Below are positions 61,369-64,000 of a stretch of DNA of 64,000 bases, one piece after another; the stretch's first letter is position 1, and each line of letters starts with the position of its first letter. The notes beneath the pieces were generated by a model that made no database searches, was not told the origin of the DNA, and was given only the letters and a program-made list of their open reading frames with translations. Position numbers and translations under genes: made by a program. This stretch comes from Arthrinium phaeospermum (Eukaryota; Ascomycota; Sordariomycetes; Amphisphaeriales; Apiosporaceae). The stretch covers positions 2,418,001 to 2,482,000 of the forward strand of contig QYRS01000003.1 of NCBI GenBank assembly GCA_006503535.1. Direction: 5' to 3'.

Positions 61369-62941
61369 TCATGCCTGAACTTCGTACTTTACAGCAGGCG
61401 TCCCTAAAGCTGACGTTGCCACTTTGGCTTTGGCTTTCTCGTCCTCGAGGACCTCGTCAAGGACTCGCGTATAAGTCCGGTTGACGTCCTCGGCTGCGTC
61501 CGATATATCCATGCGCCGCAGCTGCGTTTCCAGGTCGGCCAACATCCAAGCCTGCCTACCTCGCATGTCCGGATCCTGCATCGGGATCTTGGTCAGCTTG
61601 TCGGCCGCCGCCATCATCCCTGCGCGGTTGCTGCCGTCCGTCGACGTCTTGAAGCCGAGGTAGAGGTACCATTGCTCCAGGTGGGCGAACCGCTGCAGGG
61701 CTGCCGGCACCTGACCGGAGGCCCCGGCCTGCGCTCGCTTCTTCATGAAGTAGGCCATGGTCTGCTGCAAGCCGGCGTATATGGACGTCCAACTCAGCCC
61801 TGGCCGTTTGTCAATGTCCCTGAGCACCGCGTGGCACTTTGCTATGGCCGTTTGTCGGTCAATCAGGCCTTCGTCCGCAAGCGAGGTCAGGAGCCTGGAT
61901 CGGAGCTGTAAGTTCTCCATCGCGAAATGAGTACAGTCTGGTCGGTGGCTGGCCATAGAATCGAGATACGACATGATGAAATGCTGAGCGTATTCCTGCA
62001 CTTGATTTGGATTCATACGTCGGATCTTCTCCATCACCCGGCTCAGTGGATGGAAGTTGCCATTGATGATCTTACATAGTTCGTGGATGTATCCCACCAG
62101 GGATTTGGCCAGGTCCGGGTGGTCGACAAACAAGCGACATATGACGAGATATGTATAGATGAACAGACGTGGATCTTCATCTCTCAAAAACTGCTTGTAC
62201 TGGTCCAGACATTGGCCGAACTTCTGGAACGCTTGGACAGTCTGGCCCCTCTGCAGCTCTGTGCGGATCTGGGCCAGAGAGTTGTTCCAGAAAATGAGCC
62301 GGTAGGTGTAGTCGTAGTTTTTGACTGTGCCGCTGGTGTCCCACAGCCCTCCCTGGAACGAACCTGTGACCCAGTCTCTCAAGATCCACATGCACTCCTC
62401 GGGGAGACGAATGGCATCTGGCGTGGAGAGTATACTTGGCTCGGGTGGTGGCGTTAACCGGGACACGGGACTGGCCATCTTGGCCACGCGTCCTGTGCCG
62501 GACGACGCCTTCAAGCCTGGACGTTTTGTCCGGCGTAGATAGGTCTTGACTCTACGAGGGTCAACTTTCCGGCCCTCAATCAACACCTCTGGTGTAGACT
62601 TAGGCACCGGCTCGTGGCTTTGATCTTGCTGAAGGAGCTGCGAGACTTGTTCGTATCGCAGGTTCTTCTGCAGACCCCATCTCTTGAACCTGGCCTTATA
62701 CATCTTTTTTCTTCCCTTTCAGGTCAGCTTGGGTGCGCACTTTGTAAGACCAAGGCCGTTCAGAACGGGAAACGTACGTTGCGAGGAAGCCGTGCTTGTT
62801 GAGCATGCTATTCATCACCTTCTCCAGTGTCATGTCTTCGACCTCGTACAAGTGCGTGATGGTGCCCCGGTAGATATCCCAGTCGTCGCTCGACGCCCAC
62901 CTGGGCGAGGCGATATTGGTAGACGGCTCTGGCGCGGACAT
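61369..62941 (-). CDS. Clr5-domain protein, likely transcriptional regulator
   Basis: Two exons, 62941-62778 and 62710-61369, giving 501 residues. The Clr5 domain is at about residues 19-70. It is made by splicing: WDIYRGTITHLYEVEDMTLE, then MLNKHGFLAT joined to KKMYKARFKRWGLQKN. The rest is helical with TPR-like character (LRDEDPRLFIYTYLVICRLFV) and a Lys/Glu-rich end. Clr5 proteins are a large Pezizomycotina family named for a regulator of cellulase genes in Neurospora. The function of this copy is unknown. The GTACGT donor and the unusual GGGAAG acceptor followed by a run of A are required to restore the KKMYKARFKRW core. Confidence 0.82.
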
Positions 62942-64000
62942 GGTGGATCAACGTGTCGACCGCACCTTCCCCAGTTCCTCCAAGGTCCTCCTGGGTGGAG
63001 GAAGCCGGCTTGGGTATATATTGTGTGATTGGCCGCATGCGCCCTGGGCAGGCAGCGTGCTCTCGGGTATATCCTGCGGCTGAACGGGCAATGACGTTAC
63101 AATGGCCGCCAAGCCCTTCCATTTAGACCCTGGAAGCTGAAAGGGCTGAGATTCGATATGGCAGCTCCACAAGCTTATATTGATGCTGACTGCATGCAGA
63201 CAGCCGGTGGCCGGGGGATGTGGCAGGAATCCAGGGTAAATCATTCAGAAGATCTTCCCCCGCGACTCTGCAAAGGGGGAAGAGAAGGATGGAACGACTG
63301 ACCCGCGCTTAAGATGCACCACCCTCAAGAAAGAAAGTCGAGCCTTACTTCGGAAGTGTTGACTCTGATCGGGGTGAGACAGGCAAACGTGGCTTGGACC
63401 CTTGTGTGAGCCCCGCGCCCAACCCCTGCAGGCTCTGGACTATATGATTGGTATCACCAAGCACCAAGACGCCGTCTTCTCCCATCCCGCGCCTCATTCC
63501 GAGGGGCAATCGCTGCAGCCGGCCGAGATCTCGTGGGCGGGGACTGCTTTGTACCGCCAATCCATACGACCGTCACACAACCTTAGCTTCAATGGGCTTC
63601 GAGAAGAAAAGTCCATGATTAGTCTTCTAGCTTAGTGCCCCAGGTAGTGCAAAGCCCACCGTGTCATAGATTGCCTTGGGGGCTTGGCCAATCGAGGAAG
63701 AGAAACTAGGATATCTAGGGTAGGCTTCCAGACTTCTTCTCCAATGGAGCGGCTACTGCATTCTCCGCGACATCACAGTCCAGTGGCGTCTTGCCAAAAA
63801 ACTTGATTTCGGTGCAGCTGTGTGAGTTGCCTGCAGTTGGTCTGCCCGGCTTGCATGGCCGGGAGATGCTCGCAGCTGAAGGTCGCGAAACGGACGCACA
63901 ATGAATGCATCAAGCACGCTGCGTAAAACCACCCGACAGAGCTTTAAACGTAATTTCCAGCGATCGGTTGCCGGCCGGGCTTATGATATACTCGGGTATA
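62942..64000. other. upstream region of the Clr5-domain gene to the window end
   Basis: 1.06 kb with the presumed promoter of the Clr5-domain gene. Frames up to 104 codons overlap without features. No gene start is recognised before the window ends. Confidence 0.45.

Noticed and set aside
59532..64000. possible secondary-metabolite or effector cluster (secreted protein next to a Clr5 regulator)
   Set aside because: No backbone synthase, tailoring enzyme or transporter is adjacent. Two unrelated genes do not make a cluster.

Overview
The window is nuclear DNA of a filamentous ascomycete (Pezizomycotina, most likely a Sordariomycete). Genes are split by short introns of about 50-120 bases with CTAAC/CTGAC branch sites. 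The proteins match fungal families (RAT1, USO1, PRMT3/RmtB, a neurofibromin/IRA-type RasGAP, RPC82, MAK10, ABP2, Clr5-type factor). Gene order is dispersed with no operons. I rebuilt the spliced models by hand, and every exon junction quoted keeps the reading frame. Nothing resembles a biosynthetic cluster, transposon, virus or CRISPR system.

Layout: 1-6 kb holds the 3' end of a DUF3433-type membrane protein gene, an NmrA-like reductase gene (-), an intron-containing tRNA-Asp gene (-) and a ZIP metal transporter gene (-). 7-15.3 kb is one large RasGAP gene (-, ten exons, 2569 aa). 17.4-20.4 kb is RAT1 (-), divergent from USO1 (+, 21.3-24.6 kb), followed by PRMT3 (+, 25.1-27.0 kb). After a 3.6 kb gene-poor stretch comes an intronless MscS-type channel with an EF-hand (+, 30.6-33.1 kb), convergent with RPC82 (-, 33.7-36.0 kb). 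QCR2, ATP15 and MAK10 follow in tandem (+, 37.1-43.0 kb), convergent with a peroxisomal-type adenine nucleotide carrier (-, 43.5-44.6 kb). ABP2 (+) and an MFS sugar transporter (+) are separated by a 3 kb gene-poor stretch. The p23 co-chaperone (-), VPS24 (+), a putative GPI-anchored secreted protein (-) and a Clr5-domain regulator (-) close the window.

The genes are mostly housekeeping: RNA 5'-3' decay, Golgi tethering, ESCRT-III, Pol III transcription, respiratory chain, N-terminal acetylation, Hsp90 co-chaperone, Ras control. QCR2 (complex III) and ATP15 (ATP synthase) lie next to each other. The most unusual signals are: (1) a tRNA-Asp gene whose 43-nt intron carries an inverted near-copy of the tRNA's own T-arm and acceptor 3' strand; (2) three CHxHx5C modules in the N-terminal domain of the ZIP transporter, each interrupted by a phase-2 intron at the same residue, which suggests exon duplication; (3) two or three GC-AG introns; (4) a 9-mer, TACTCCGTA, that recurs six times.
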